This document shows positions 1 through 6,288 of a stretch of DNA of 23,766 nucleotides, in pieces. Below the pieces are notes generated by a model. That model saw nothing but the letters and a program-made list of their open reading frames with translations. It did no database searches and had not been told where the DNA came from. Position 1 is the stretch's first letter. Every line of letters starts with the position of its first letter. The translations under genes and the position numbers were made by a program. The DNA is from VRUE01 sp036525295. GTDB lineage: Bacteria > Actinomycetota > Thermoleophilia > Solirubrobacterales > 70-9. The stretch covers positions 1 to 23,766 of the forward strand of contig DATDAQ010000033.1 of the NCBI GenBank assembly GCA_036525295.1, written 5' to 3'.

Positions 1-533
1 GACGCGGCCTCGTCCCAGGTGAGCGCCTGCGGCTTCGGCAGGAGCTGCTGGGCCTGCACCTTGGTGAACTGGGCGAACGAGCCCCAGGTCGTCTCGTAGC
101 CCCAGATCTTCTGGCTCGGGGCGGCAAGCGGGTCGAGCCCGTGCACCTCGGGGTCCTCGTAGGAGGCGACGTTGCAGTGGATGACCACCTCGTCGCCGGG
201 CTTCCAGCGCGTCACGCCCTCGCCGACCTTCCACACGACGCCCGACGCATCCGAGCCGCCGATGTGGTGCCCGTATTCCGGGTGGTCGCCGTAGCGCATC
301 ACCGACACCGGCTTGCCGAGCGCCGCCCCGACGGTGTTGTAGTTGACGCCCGCGGCCATCACGCGCACGATCACCTCGAAGGCGCCCGGCTCCGGCACCT
401 CGATCTCCTCGAGCTGGAAGGCGTCCTTGGGCTCGCCCTGGCGCTCCTCGCGGATCACCCATGCCGCCATCGTCTCGGGCAGGGTTCCGGGCTCGACGTC
501 CAACTTCGCGACTGCGCTCGTGTCAACGGCCAA
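1..533 (-). CDS. ccr: Crotonyl-CoA carboxylase/reductase-like medium-chain dehydrogenase, C-terminus outside the window
   Basis: The first 177 codons are present; the gene runs off the left edge. The visible part is the N-terminal catalytic (GroES-like) domain of a zinc-free medium-chain reductase. It shows GVNYNTVGAALGKP, HIGGSDASGVVWKVGEGV, GDEVVIHCN and WGYETTWGSFAQFTKVQ, all in the order typical of crotonyl-CoA carboxylase/reductase. That enzyme reductively carboxylates crotonyl-CoA to ethylmalonyl-CoA using NADPH; related members are plain acrylyl/crotonyl-CoA reductases, so carboxylation is not proven here. A TTG start at 531-533 is chosen because a GGAGG ribosome site lies 7 bases upstream; an in-frame ATG at 468-470 is the alternative. 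It follows rmuC by 39 bases on the same strand. The rmuC stop TAG is part of a TAGGAT hexamer (570-575) that could be its -10. Confidence 0.85.
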   Translation of the reverse strand, partial: MAVDTSAVAKLDVEPGTLPETMAAWVIREERQGEPKDAFQLEEIEVPEPGAFEVIVRVMAAGVNYNTVGAALGKPVSVMRYGDHPEYGHHIGGSDASGVVWKVGEGVTRWKPGDEVVIHCNVASYEDPEVHGLDPLAAPSQKIWGYETTWGSFAQFTKVQAQQLLPKPQALTWDEAA

Positions 534-572
534 CTGGGGTCCTCCGCGGTCTTCGGGTTCGGGCCGCGAATC

Positions 573-1742
573 CTAGTCAAGCACGGGGGTGTCGGCCTCG
601 CGCAGCTCGGGCGCCGTGATCTCGCGGACCGTGATCTCGACCGGTTCCGGCGGCTCGATCGCCTTGCTTGGGGTGACGCCGAGCGACTCGACCTTGCGCA
701 GCTGCGGCAGCAGGCGGCGCTCCATCGAGCCGACCGCGGAGTCGTAGGCGTTGGCTGCCGAGGTCAGGCCCCTGCCGACCTTGTCGAAGTCGCTGAGGAA
801 CTTGGCGAAGCGAGCGTGCATGGTCCCGGCGGCGTCGGCGATCTCGGCCGCCTCGGCGACCATTCGCTCCTGGCGCCAGCCGAGCTCCATCGTCCGCAGC
901 AGGCCGATCAGCGAGGTTGGGCTGACAAGCAGGACGTTGAGCTTCAGCGCATAGTCGAAGAGCTCGGGATCGGCGGTGAAGGCGGCGTGCAGCGCGGGCT
1001 CGTTGGGGATGAAGCAGATCACCAGGTCCGGGGTCTCGCCGGCCTTGAACTGTCCTTGGTAGTCCTTCGAGCTGAGGGCGCGGACGTGCTCGCGCGCCTG
1101 CCGGGCGTGCCGTTCGAGGTGGGTGCGGCGCTCGCTCTCGACCTCCGCCTCCTGGGCGTCGAGGAACGCGTCGAGCGGGACCTTCGAGTCGGCGACGAAG
1201 CTACGCCCCTCGGGAAGGAGGAAGCGCGCGTCGGGGCGCAGGCGGCCGTCATCGGTGTGCAGCGTCTCCTGCATCTCGAAGTCGACGTGCTCGGTCATGC
1301 CGGCGATCTCGATGCAGCGGCGCAGCTGCAGCTCGCCCCACTGGCCGCGCGTCTGCGGCTGTCGCAGCGCCTTCTTCAGCCCGGCGGTCTCGGTGTTGAG
1401 GTTGCCGACCGTCTGTCCCATCTGTTCGAGCAGGGTGCGCGTCTGCAGGTCGCCTTCGCCACGCTTGCGCACCTCCGCCTCGATCTTTTCCTGGCCCTTG
1501 GCGATCCTCTCCGCCAGCGCCTTTATCTCCGCCTGGCGCTTGTCGAGGGTCGCCTCCGCCGCCTGCGTGTCGGCCCTGCGCGACTCCTCGTTGACCCTGA
1601 GCAGATCGGCGACGGCCTTCGAGGTGGCCTCCTGGATCGCCGGCCCGTGGTCGAGCGCGGCCTGCGGCTCGGGGCGCCGGGCGACGACGTAGACGAGCGC
1701 CGCGGCGAGCGCGAGCACAGCTATCGCGAGAACGACGGTCAC
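573..1742 (-). CDS. rmuC: RmuC-family DNA recombination protein
   Basis: 389 residues. Residues about 3-21 form one hydrophobic membrane anchor, followed by a long charged helical stretch (about 40-115) typical of the coiled coil of RmuC. The core domain follows, with the family signature RGQWGELQLRRCIEIAGM around residues 133-150, then LRPDARFLLPEG, VADSKVPLDAFL and the LLVSPTSLIGLLRT segment. In E. coli RmuC limits inversions at short inverted repeats and is thought to be nuclease-like; the biochemical role is still uncertain. The start is GTG at 1740-1742, which places the anchor directly at the N-terminus; no clear ribosome site is seen. It lies 55 bases downstream of the lipoprotein gene on the same strand. 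The proline-rich C-terminal tail after about residue 355 is not conserved in the family. Confidence 0.93.
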   Translation of the reverse strand: MTVVLAIAVLALAAALVYVVARRPEPQAALDHGPAIQEATSKAVADLLRVNEESRRADTQAAEATLDKRQAEIKALAERIAKGQEKIEAEVRKRGEGDLQTRTLLEQMGQTVGNLNTETAGLKKALRQPQTRGQWGELQLRRCIEIAGMTEHVDFEMQETLHTDDGRLRPDARFLLPEGRSFVADSKVPLDAFLDAQEAEVESERRTHLERHARQAREHVRALSSKDYQGQFKAGETPDLVICFIPNEPALHAAFTADPELFDYALKLNVLLVSPTSLIGLLRTMELGWRQERMVAEAAEIADAAGTMHARFAKFLSDFDKVGRGLTSAANAYDSAVGSMERRLLPQLRKVESLGVTPSKAIEPPEPVEITVREITAPELREADTPVLD

Positions 1743-1797
1743 GCGAACGATGGTGACGACCGGCCCAGACGTACCGGCGCGCCCGAATTGACGCTAT

Positions 1798-2280
1798 TTA
1801 CGGCAGCAGCAGGTCGTTCTGCGACGAGGTGCGGTGCGAGCCAACAGAGAAGCGGACAGGCTTGGCGCCCGGGATGTCGGCGGCGCTGATCGTGTAGGCG
1901 CCGGTCGGCAGCGAGGTCAGCATCGTGCCGTTGCCGTTGGCGACGAGCAGCCCCGAGGCCGCGTCCTTCGGCCCGCGAACCTCCAGCTTCGAGTCGAAAT
2001 CGGTCAGGTTGGCGGTGACGAAGACGACGTCGAGCGGCGCGTCGGAGTCGATCGAGGGCTGGTCTGCGTGCACGTTCTGGGGGATCTGCTGGTTGGGTTC
2101 GGGGCCGATCGCGATGCGCGGGGGCTGCACGGTGATCGCCCTCGGCGTGATCGTGACGCTGACGCGGGTCGGCGGCTGCGGCCGCGGTTCGTTGGCGTTC
2201 TCCTCGGCTCCGCACCCGGCTGTGGCCAGAGCCAGCACTCCGAGTACGCATCCGGCGGCGAATCTGCTCCCACGACCCAT
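1798..2280 (-). CDS. Small secreted lipoprotein of unknown function
   Basis: 160 residues. Residues 1-22 are a lipoprotein signal peptide: basic MGRGSR, a hydrophobic run, then the lipobox-like ATAGC with Cys23 as the lipidation site. The mature part begins with an acidic, proline-rich linker, followed by a beta-rich region (VSVTITPRAITVQPPRIAIG, DAPLDVVFVTANLTDF). It ends in a segment reading GNGTMLTSLPTGAYTISAADIPGAKPVRFSVG, like an immunoglobulin- or cupredoxin-type surface fold. I do not recognise a family. The start ATG at 2278-2280 is preferred over upstream in-frame starts. It puts the signal peptide at the N-terminus, avoids overlap with ygfZ, and sits 7 bases after a TAGATT hexamer whose TAG is the ygfZ stop. 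It probably anchors on the outer face of the membrane. Confidence 0.75.
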   Translation of the reverse strand: MGRGSRFAAGCVLGVLALATAGCGAEENANEPRPQPPTRVSVTITPRAITVQPPRIAIGPEPNQQIPQNVHADQPSIDSDAPLDVVFVTANLTDFDSKLEVRGPKDAASGLLVANGNGTMLTSLPTGAYTISAADIPGAKPVRFSVGSHRTSSQNDLLLP

Positions 2281-2287
2281 CGGGCGG

Positions 2288-2293
2288 AATCTA
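2288..2293 (-). promoter_or_regulatory. Putative -10 hexamer TAGATT for the lipoprotein gene
   Basis: TAGATT lies 7 bases before the ATG of the lipoprotein gene, with no ribosome site between. Its first three bases are the stop codon of ygfZ. The spacing would give a leaderless transcript. No -35 is recognisable. This is inferred from the pattern shared by eight genes in the window. Confidence 0.4.
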
Positions 2294-3244
2294 GCCGAAG
2301 GGCAAGTCGACCACGCGGGCCGTAACGCCATCTTCACCTACGGCCAGCTCCGCACCCGGCTCCGCCTCGCGGCGCAGGACCGCGAGCGCGATCGGTCCGT
2401 GGAGGGGGGAGACGCAGCTGCTTCCGACCCTGCCGACCTCCTTGTCGCCCAGCACCAGCGCGGCGCCGGCGGGTGTGGGGGCAGAGAGCCGCAGCCCCCG
2501 CAGATGCCGGTTGGGCTTGCCCCGGTAGTGCAGGCGGGCGACGGTCTCCTGGCCGATGTAGCAGCCCTTCTCGAAGTCGACGGCGCGCTCGACGATGCCG
2601 GCCTCGGCGGGCATCGTGCCGCCGTCCATCTCGGCGCCGAAGCGCGGCGTCCCCGCCTCGATGCGGAGGATCTCCACCGCCTCGGGGCCGACCTCGACCG
2701 CGCCCGCGTCGCCGAGGGCCGCGCGCAACCGCTCCGCGTCCCCAGTCGCCGCGATCAGGTCGATGCCGCCGGCGGTGCCGACAGCCACGCACTCGGTGCC
2801 ACCCACCGCGATCGCCTCGCTGGCGTGCTCGGGAAGCGGCGGCGCGCCCGCGAGGTCGGCGCTGCGCGGCCCGATCAGGGAAAGGACCGCCCGCGCCTCG
2901 GTGACGTCCTCGAGCTCGACCTCACGCCCGATCTTGTACGTCTCGAGGTGGCGCCGCACCGCAGCCAACGGTTCAGGCTCGGTATCGACCCAGATCTCGT
3001 CCCCCGCGAGCCTCGACACCCTCATGTCGGCCTGCATGTGCCCCTTGCGGTCCAGCAGCGCCGCATAGCACCCCTCGCCAGGCTCAAGCCCCTCGATGTC
3101 GTTGGTCAGCTGCCCCTGCAGGTACTCCGCGGCCTCGCCCCCCCGCAGCACCAGCTTCCCCCGCCCGGACCGATCAAGCAGCCCGCACTCCTCCCGCAAC
3201 TGCCGGTACTGAGCATCGAGCTCGACTGTCACCGCCTCGGCCAT
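2291..3244 (-). CDS. ygfZ: YgfZ/GcvT-domain folate-binding protein
   Basis: 317 residues, normal length for the family. The diagnostic motif KGCYIGQETVARLHYRGK lies around residues 225-242; the Cys in this motif is the conserved one of YgfZ. The N-terminal half has the GcvT-like fold with GLLDRSGRGKLVLRGGEAAEYLQGQLTND-type sequence (about 20-50). E. coli YgfZ binds tetrahydrofolate and supports iron-sulfur enzymes such as MiaB, so a role in Fe-S protein maintenance is expected. The ATG at 3242-3244 has no ribosome site; a TAGAAT hexamer at 3251-3256 ends 6 bases before it, suggesting a leaderless transcript. The lipoprotein gene follows after 10 bases and is likely co-transcribed, at least in part. 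Fe-S maintenance next to a metal-regulated operon may be coincidence. Confidence 0.93.
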   Translation of the reverse strand: MAEAVTVELDAQYRQLREECGLLDRSGRGKLVLRGGEAAEYLQGQLTNDIEGLEPGEGCYAALLDRKGHMQADMRVSRLAGDEIWVDTEPEPLAAVRRHLETYKIGREVELEDVTEARAVLSLIGPRSADLAGAPPLPEHASEAIAVGGTECVAVGTAGGIDLIAATGDAERLRAALGDAGAVEVGPEAVEILRIEAGTPRFGAEMDGGTMPAEAGIVERAVDFEKGCYIGQETVARLHYRGKPNRHLRGLRLSAPTPAGAALVLGDKEVGRVGSSCVSPLHGPIALAVLRREAEPGAELAVGEDGVTARVVDLPFG

Positions 3245-3250
3245 CCCTCA

Positions 3251-3256
3251 ATTCTA
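3251..3256 (-). promoter_or_regulatory. Putative -10 hexamer TAGAAT for ygfZ
   Basis: TAGAAT, five of six matches to TATAAT, lies 6 bases upstream of the ygfZ ATG on the minus strand. The short spacing points to a leaderless mRNA. No convincing -35 is seen. Confidence 0.45.
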
Positions 3257-3274
3257 GGAAGCCCGCTCCGGGGG

Positions 3275-3336
3275 CGATGGGGGTGACCCCCGAACGAGCC
3301 TCCCCGCTGTTGCGAGAGAGGGGGTCACCCCCATCG
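3275..3336. repeat. Perfect 17-bp inverted repeat with 28-base loop
   Basis: CGATGGGGGTGACCCCC at 3275-3291 is repeated as its exact reverse complement at 3320-3336. Each arm contains a near-palindrome, GGGGGTNACCCCC. The element lies between the divergent ygfZ promoter and the multicopper oxidase operators. It may be a REP-like palindromic repeat, or an intergenic structure separating the two transcription units. It resembles the larger inverted repeat inside fbiC in its GGGG...GACCCC arms. There is no T-run, so a simple intrinsic terminator is less likely. Confidence 0.75.
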
Positions 3337-3350
3337 TCCTACCAGCGTCT

Positions 3351-3385
3351 TTTAGATCTGTCAAAATCATTTAGACGTGTCTAAA
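3351..3385. promoter_or_regulatory. Two tandem operators, probably for the DtxR/MntR regulator at the end of the operon
   Basis: TTTAGACGTGTCTAAA at 3370-3385 is a perfect 7+7 palindrome with a 2-base centre. A second copy, TTTAGATCTGTCAAAA at 3351-3366, matches it at 13 of 16 positions. The two centres are 19 bases apart, close to two helical turns. The pair is A/T-rich in a G/C-rich context and sits just before the multicopper oxidase start. Size and symmetry fit DtxR-family operators, and the operon ends with a DtxR-family gene. A promoter may overlap the sites (CTGTCA at 3358-3363, CTAAAT at 3381-3386), but that part is weak. Autoregulation by metal-bound repressor is the inference. Confidence 0.65.
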
Positions 3386-3405
3386 TCTCTGACAAGGGCA
3401 ACCGA

Positions 3406-4536
3406 GTGAGTTCTCGCCTCAGCAGGCGCAAGATGCTTGGCGGCGCCCTCGCTGCCGGCGCCAGCCTGCCGATCGTCCAGGGCCTGCTGCCGCGCGAGTC
3501 CGGCGGCCCCGGCGCCGCCGGAGCGATGTCAGGCCACAGCGGGCACGCCGGCCACGAGGGCTTTGCCCACGCCGGCTTCGCCCCCGGCCGCTCGGTCAAC
3601 CACCGCGCCAACGGCTTCGACCCGACCCAGCTGTTGCGCGACTTCGACTACGGCAAGACCAGGCGCCTGGCCAGCGGCCGTGTGCTGCGCGAGTGGGAGA
3701 TCGTCGCCCAGGACAGGGAGATCGAAGTGGCGCCGGGCGTCAAGTACGAGGCCTGGACCTACAACGGCCGCGTCCCGGGGCCGACCCTGCGCGCCCGCGA
3801 GGGGGAGAAGCTGCGGCTGCGCTTCCTCAACGCCTCCGAACACCCCCACACGATGCACTTCCACGGCATCCACACGGCGCTGATGGACGGCATGCCGGGG
3901 ATCGGCGAAAACCGCGGCGGCGGGCAGGTCGGCCCCGGCGAGGAATTCACCTACGAATTCGACGCCGAGCCATTTGGCCTCCACCTCTACCACTGCCACG
4001 TCTCGCCGCTGGCCAGCCACATCTCGCGCGGCCTCTACGGCGCCTTCATCATCGACCCGAAGAAGGGCCGGCCCGAAGCCGACGAGATGGTGATGGTGAT
4101 GAACGGCTTCGACACCAACTTCGACCTCTCCAACGAGGTCTACGCGGTCAACACGGTCGGCTTCCACTACGTCAACGAGCCGATCCAGGTCAGCCGCGAC
4201 GAGCTCCTGCGCATCTACCTGGTCAACGTGCTCGAGTACGACCCGCTCAACTCCTTCCACGTCCACGCCAACTTCTTCCAGTACTACCCGACCGGGACCT
4301 CGCTGGAGCCGAGCGAGTACACGGACACGGTGATCCAGGGCCAGGGTCAGCGGGGCATCGTCGAGATGAAGTTCCCCTTCGACGGCGACTACATGTTCCA
4401 CGCCCACGTCAGCGAGTTCGCCGAGCTGGGCTGGTCGGGCTTCTTCCGGGTCGGCAACCCGTCGCGGCTGACCGCCGCAGCAGCGTCGGCCGCGTACTGC
4501 GACCTGCCCTGGGGCGGCGCCGGGAGCAAGGCCTGA
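3406..4536 (+). CDS. Two-domain multicopper oxidase, Tat-exported
   Basis: 376 residues. The N-terminus has a twin-arginine signal (SRRKMLGGALAAG, Arg7-Arg8), then a His-rich linker at 41-66 (HSGHAGH and more), then two cupredoxin domains. Copper ligands visible: HPHTMHFHGIH at 146-156, HLYHCHVSPLASH at 193-205 (Cys197, His205), SFHVHANF at 283-290, and MFHAHVSEF at 330-338. So the four HxH pairs of a trinuclear centre are present. The type 1 Cys is in domain 1 only; in domain 2 the usual HCH is HAH. This matches two-domain laccase-like oxidases with the blue copper in domain 1. It likely oxidises a metal (Fe or Mn) or phenols outside the membrane. GTG start with AAGGG at 3394-3398. It is the first gene of an operon with a ZIP transporter and a DtxR regulator, overlapping the next by one base. 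Confidence 0.9.
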   Translation: MSSRLSRRKMLGGALAAGASLPIVQGLLPRESGGPGAAGAMSGHSGHAGHEGFAHAGFAPGRSVNHRANGFDPTQLLRDFDYGKTRRLASGRVLREWEIVAQDREIEVAPGVKYEAWTYNGRVPGPTLRAREGEKLRLRFLNASEHPHTMHFHGIHTALMDGMPGIGENRGGGQVGPGEEFTYEFDAEPFGLHLYHCHVSPLASHISRGLYGAFIIDPKKGRPEADEMVMVMNGFDTNFDLSNEVYAVNTVGFHYVNEPIQVSRDELLRIYLVNVLEYDPLNSFHVHANFFQYYPTGTSLEPSEYTDTVIQGQGQRGIVEMKFPFDGDYMFHAHVSEFAELGWSGFFRVGNPSRLTAAAASAAYCDLPWGGAGSKA

Positions 4537-5759
4537 TGGAGGCGGGGGGCCGGGCCGAGCCGCTGGTCGGCGGCCGCTTGCCGGCCTGGGCGCTGGGTCT
4601 GATCCCGCTCGCCCTGATCGCTGCCGCGATCGGCGCCTTCGCGTTGCTCGGCGGTCCCGGGCTCGGCGAGCGGACCGGCCCGCCGGTCGAGGAGGTCGTC
4701 GTCGAACGAACGACGCTGCGGCCCGGCGAGATCGAGCTGACCCTGCGCAACGACGGGCCCGACCCGGTCGAATTCGCCCAGGTCGCGGTCAACGACGCCT
4801 ACGCGTCCTTCACCGCCAGCGACGGCACCGAGATCGGGCGCCTCGGCTCGACCACGCTGACGATCGCCTATCCCTGGATCGAAGGCGAGGCCTACGAGAT
4901 CTTCATCCTCACCTCATCCGGAGGGACGGTCGACGCGTCGATCCCGGTGGCCACCGAAACGCCTGAGGCCGATCTCAGTTTCTACGGCCTGATGGCGCTG
5001 CTGGGGATCTACGTCGGCGTGATCCCGGTCAGCCTCGGCATGCTCTGGCTGCCCTTTGTGCGGCGGGTCGACGCCCGCTGGATCGGCGCCCTGATCGCCT
5101 TCACCGTCGGCCTGCTGGCGCTGCTGGCGATCGACGCCGCGCTCGAGGGCCTGGACATCGCCGCGGCGGCGCCGGGCGCCTTCGGTGGCGCCGCGCTGGT
5201 CTTCGCCGGGGCGCTGGTCGCCTACCTGCTGCTGGCCGGAGTCGACGCCTACCTGGCTCGCCGGCGCGCGAACGCGGACGGAAGCGCCGCCCAGGGCGGC
5301 CTCTACATGGCGCTGCTGGTCGCGATCGGCATCGGCCTCCACAACCTCGGCGAGGGCCTGGCGATCGGCTCCTCCTACGCGACCGGGGCACTCGCCCTCG
5401 GGGCCTTCCTCGTCGTCGGCTTCGCGATCCCCAACACCACCGAGGGCCTGGCGATCGTCGCGCCGCTGCGCGACGGCGCTGGACCGAACGGCCGGGCGCG
5501 GTTCGGCCACCTCACTGTTCTCGGCCTGATCGCCGGCGCTCCGGCGATCCTCGGCGCCTGGATCGGCGCCGCGGCATTCAATCCCAGCCTGGCTGCGCTC
5601 CTCTTCGGCGTCGGCGTCGGCGCGATCGTCAGGGTGATCGTCCAGATCGCCCCGGCGATGCGCAACGACGAAGGGCGGATCCTGCACCCGCTCTCGGTCG
5701 CCGGCCTGCTCGCCGGGATCGCCCTCCTCTACGTGACCGGCCTGCTGGTCTCGGTCTGA
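4536..5759 (+). CDS. ZIP-family metal transporter with extra N-terminal extracytoplasmic domain
   Basis: 407 residues, longer than the usual 230-300 for bacterial ZIP. Residues 18-40 form a first membrane helix. Residues about 48-145 are a beta-rich, non-membrane segment (VVVERTTLRPGEIELTLRND and on), probably outside the membrane. A ZIP core of about seven or eight helices follows from residue 147. The metal-site motif of ZIP helix 4 is HNLGEG at 269-274; the helix 5 counterpart is PNTTEG at 299-304, with Asn in place of the common His. The loop before helix 4 lacks the His-rich run of many ZIPs. It should move a divalent metal such as Mn, Fe or Zn into the cytoplasm. The ATG overlaps the oxidase stop (TGATG), and the stop overlaps the next ATG in the same way, so translation is coupled. 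The N-terminal domain is not one I recognise in ZIP proteins. Confidence 0.87.
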   Translation: MEAGGRAEPLVGGRLPAWALGLIPLALIAAAIGAFALLGGPGLGERTGPPVEEVVVERTTLRPGEIELTLRNDGPDPVEFAQVAVNDAYASFTASDGTEIGRLGSTTLTIAYPWIEGEAYEIFILTSSGGTVDASIPVATETPEADLSFYGLMALLGIYVGVIPVSLGMLWLPFVRRVDARWIGALIAFTVGLLALLAIDAALEGLDIAAAAPGAFGGAALVFAGALVAYLLLAGVDAYLARRRANADGSAAQGGLYMALLVAIGIGLHNLGEGLAIGSSYATGALALGAFLVVGFAIPNTTEGLAIVAPLRDGAGPNGRARFGHLTVLGLIAGAPAILGAWIGAAAFNPSLAALLFGVGVGAIVRVIVQIAPAMRNDEGRILHPLSVAGLLAGIALLYVTGLLVSV

Positions 5760-6220
5760 TGGCGACCGGCGGGACGAGTCCGAGGCGAGCGCCGGGGACC
5801 GAGGCGATCGAGGACTACGCGAAGGCGATCTACGCGGTCTCCAGCAAGCGCGCCGGCCCGGTCACCAACGGCGAGCTGGCCGAGCGGCTCGGGGTGGCGC
5901 CGGGGACCGCGACCTCGATGCTGAAGCGGCTCGACGACCTCGGTCTGGCCGAGTACCTGCCGTACAAGGGCGTCACGCTGACCCCGGCGGGGGAGAAGGT
6001 TGCGCTGGAGGTGATCCGGCATCACAGGCTGATCGAGGCCTACCTCTCCGAGGCGCTGGGGATGCCCGACGACCGCGTCCACGAGGAGGCCGAGGTGCTC
6101 GAGCATTACATCTCCGAGGAGCTGGAGCTTTTGATGGCCGCGAAGCTGGGCGAGCCGAGCCATGACCCGCACGGGACGCCGATTCCCGGGCCTGATCTTT
6201 TGCCGCCTTCGGTGGATTGA
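5759..6220 (+). CDS. DtxR/MntR-family metal-dependent transcriptional regulator
   Basis: 153 residues. A winged helix occupies about 15-80 (TNGELAERLGVAPGTATSMLKRLDDLGL holds the recognition helix). The dimerisation/metal domain follows (HHRLIEAYLSEALGM, VHEEAEVLEHYISEEL). It ends soon after DPHGTPIPGP, so the SH3-like third domain of DtxR/IdeR is absent. Predicted metal ligands are Asp19 (in place of DtxR Met10), His88/His89, His108, Glu112 (in place of DtxR Cys102), Glu115 and His116. Asp and Glu at those two positions are as in manganese sensor MntR, but MntR Glu11 is Lys22 here. This leans toward Mn sensing without proving it. It is the last gene of the oxidase-ZIP operon, with one-base overlap. 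It most likely binds the tandem palindromes at 3351-3385 and represses its own operon. Confidence 0.92.
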   Translation: MATGGTSPRRAPGTEAIEDYAKAIYAVSSKRAGPVTNGELAERLGVAPGTATSMLKRLDDLGLAEYLPYKGVTLTPAGEKVALEVIRHHRLIEAYLSEALGMPDDRVHEEAEVLEHYISEELELLMAAKLGEPSHDPHGTPIPGPDLLPPSVD

Positions 6221-6221
6221 G

Positions 6222-6273
6222 CTGGGCGTAGCCCCCCGAGCGCCTTCGACAGGCCATCAAGCTCGGAACCCAG
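6222..6273. terminator. Nested inverted repeats between convergent genes
   Basis: In the 68 bases between the regulator and the ATPase gene, three nested pairs occur. They are CTGGG/CCCAG (6222-6226, 6269-6273), CCGAGC/GCTCGG (6236-6241, 6261-6266) and GCCT/AGGC (6242-6245, 6251-6254), with a TCGAC loop. The position between two converging genes suits a two-way terminator. There is no T-run on either side. Confidence 0.45.
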
Positions 6274-6288
6274 ATGAGCGAGAGGTGC

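Noticed and set aside
141..1889. Long plus-strand open frame of 582 codons opposite ccr and rmuC
   Set aside because: It is the antisense shadow of two well-recognised minus-strand genes; its Arg/Leu/Asp-rich composition has no domain resemblance.
2281..2337. Upstream in-frame start for the lipoprotein gene
   Set aside because: It would overlap ygfZ and bury the signal peptide; the ATG at 2278-2280 has the signal peptide and a promoter-like hexamer.
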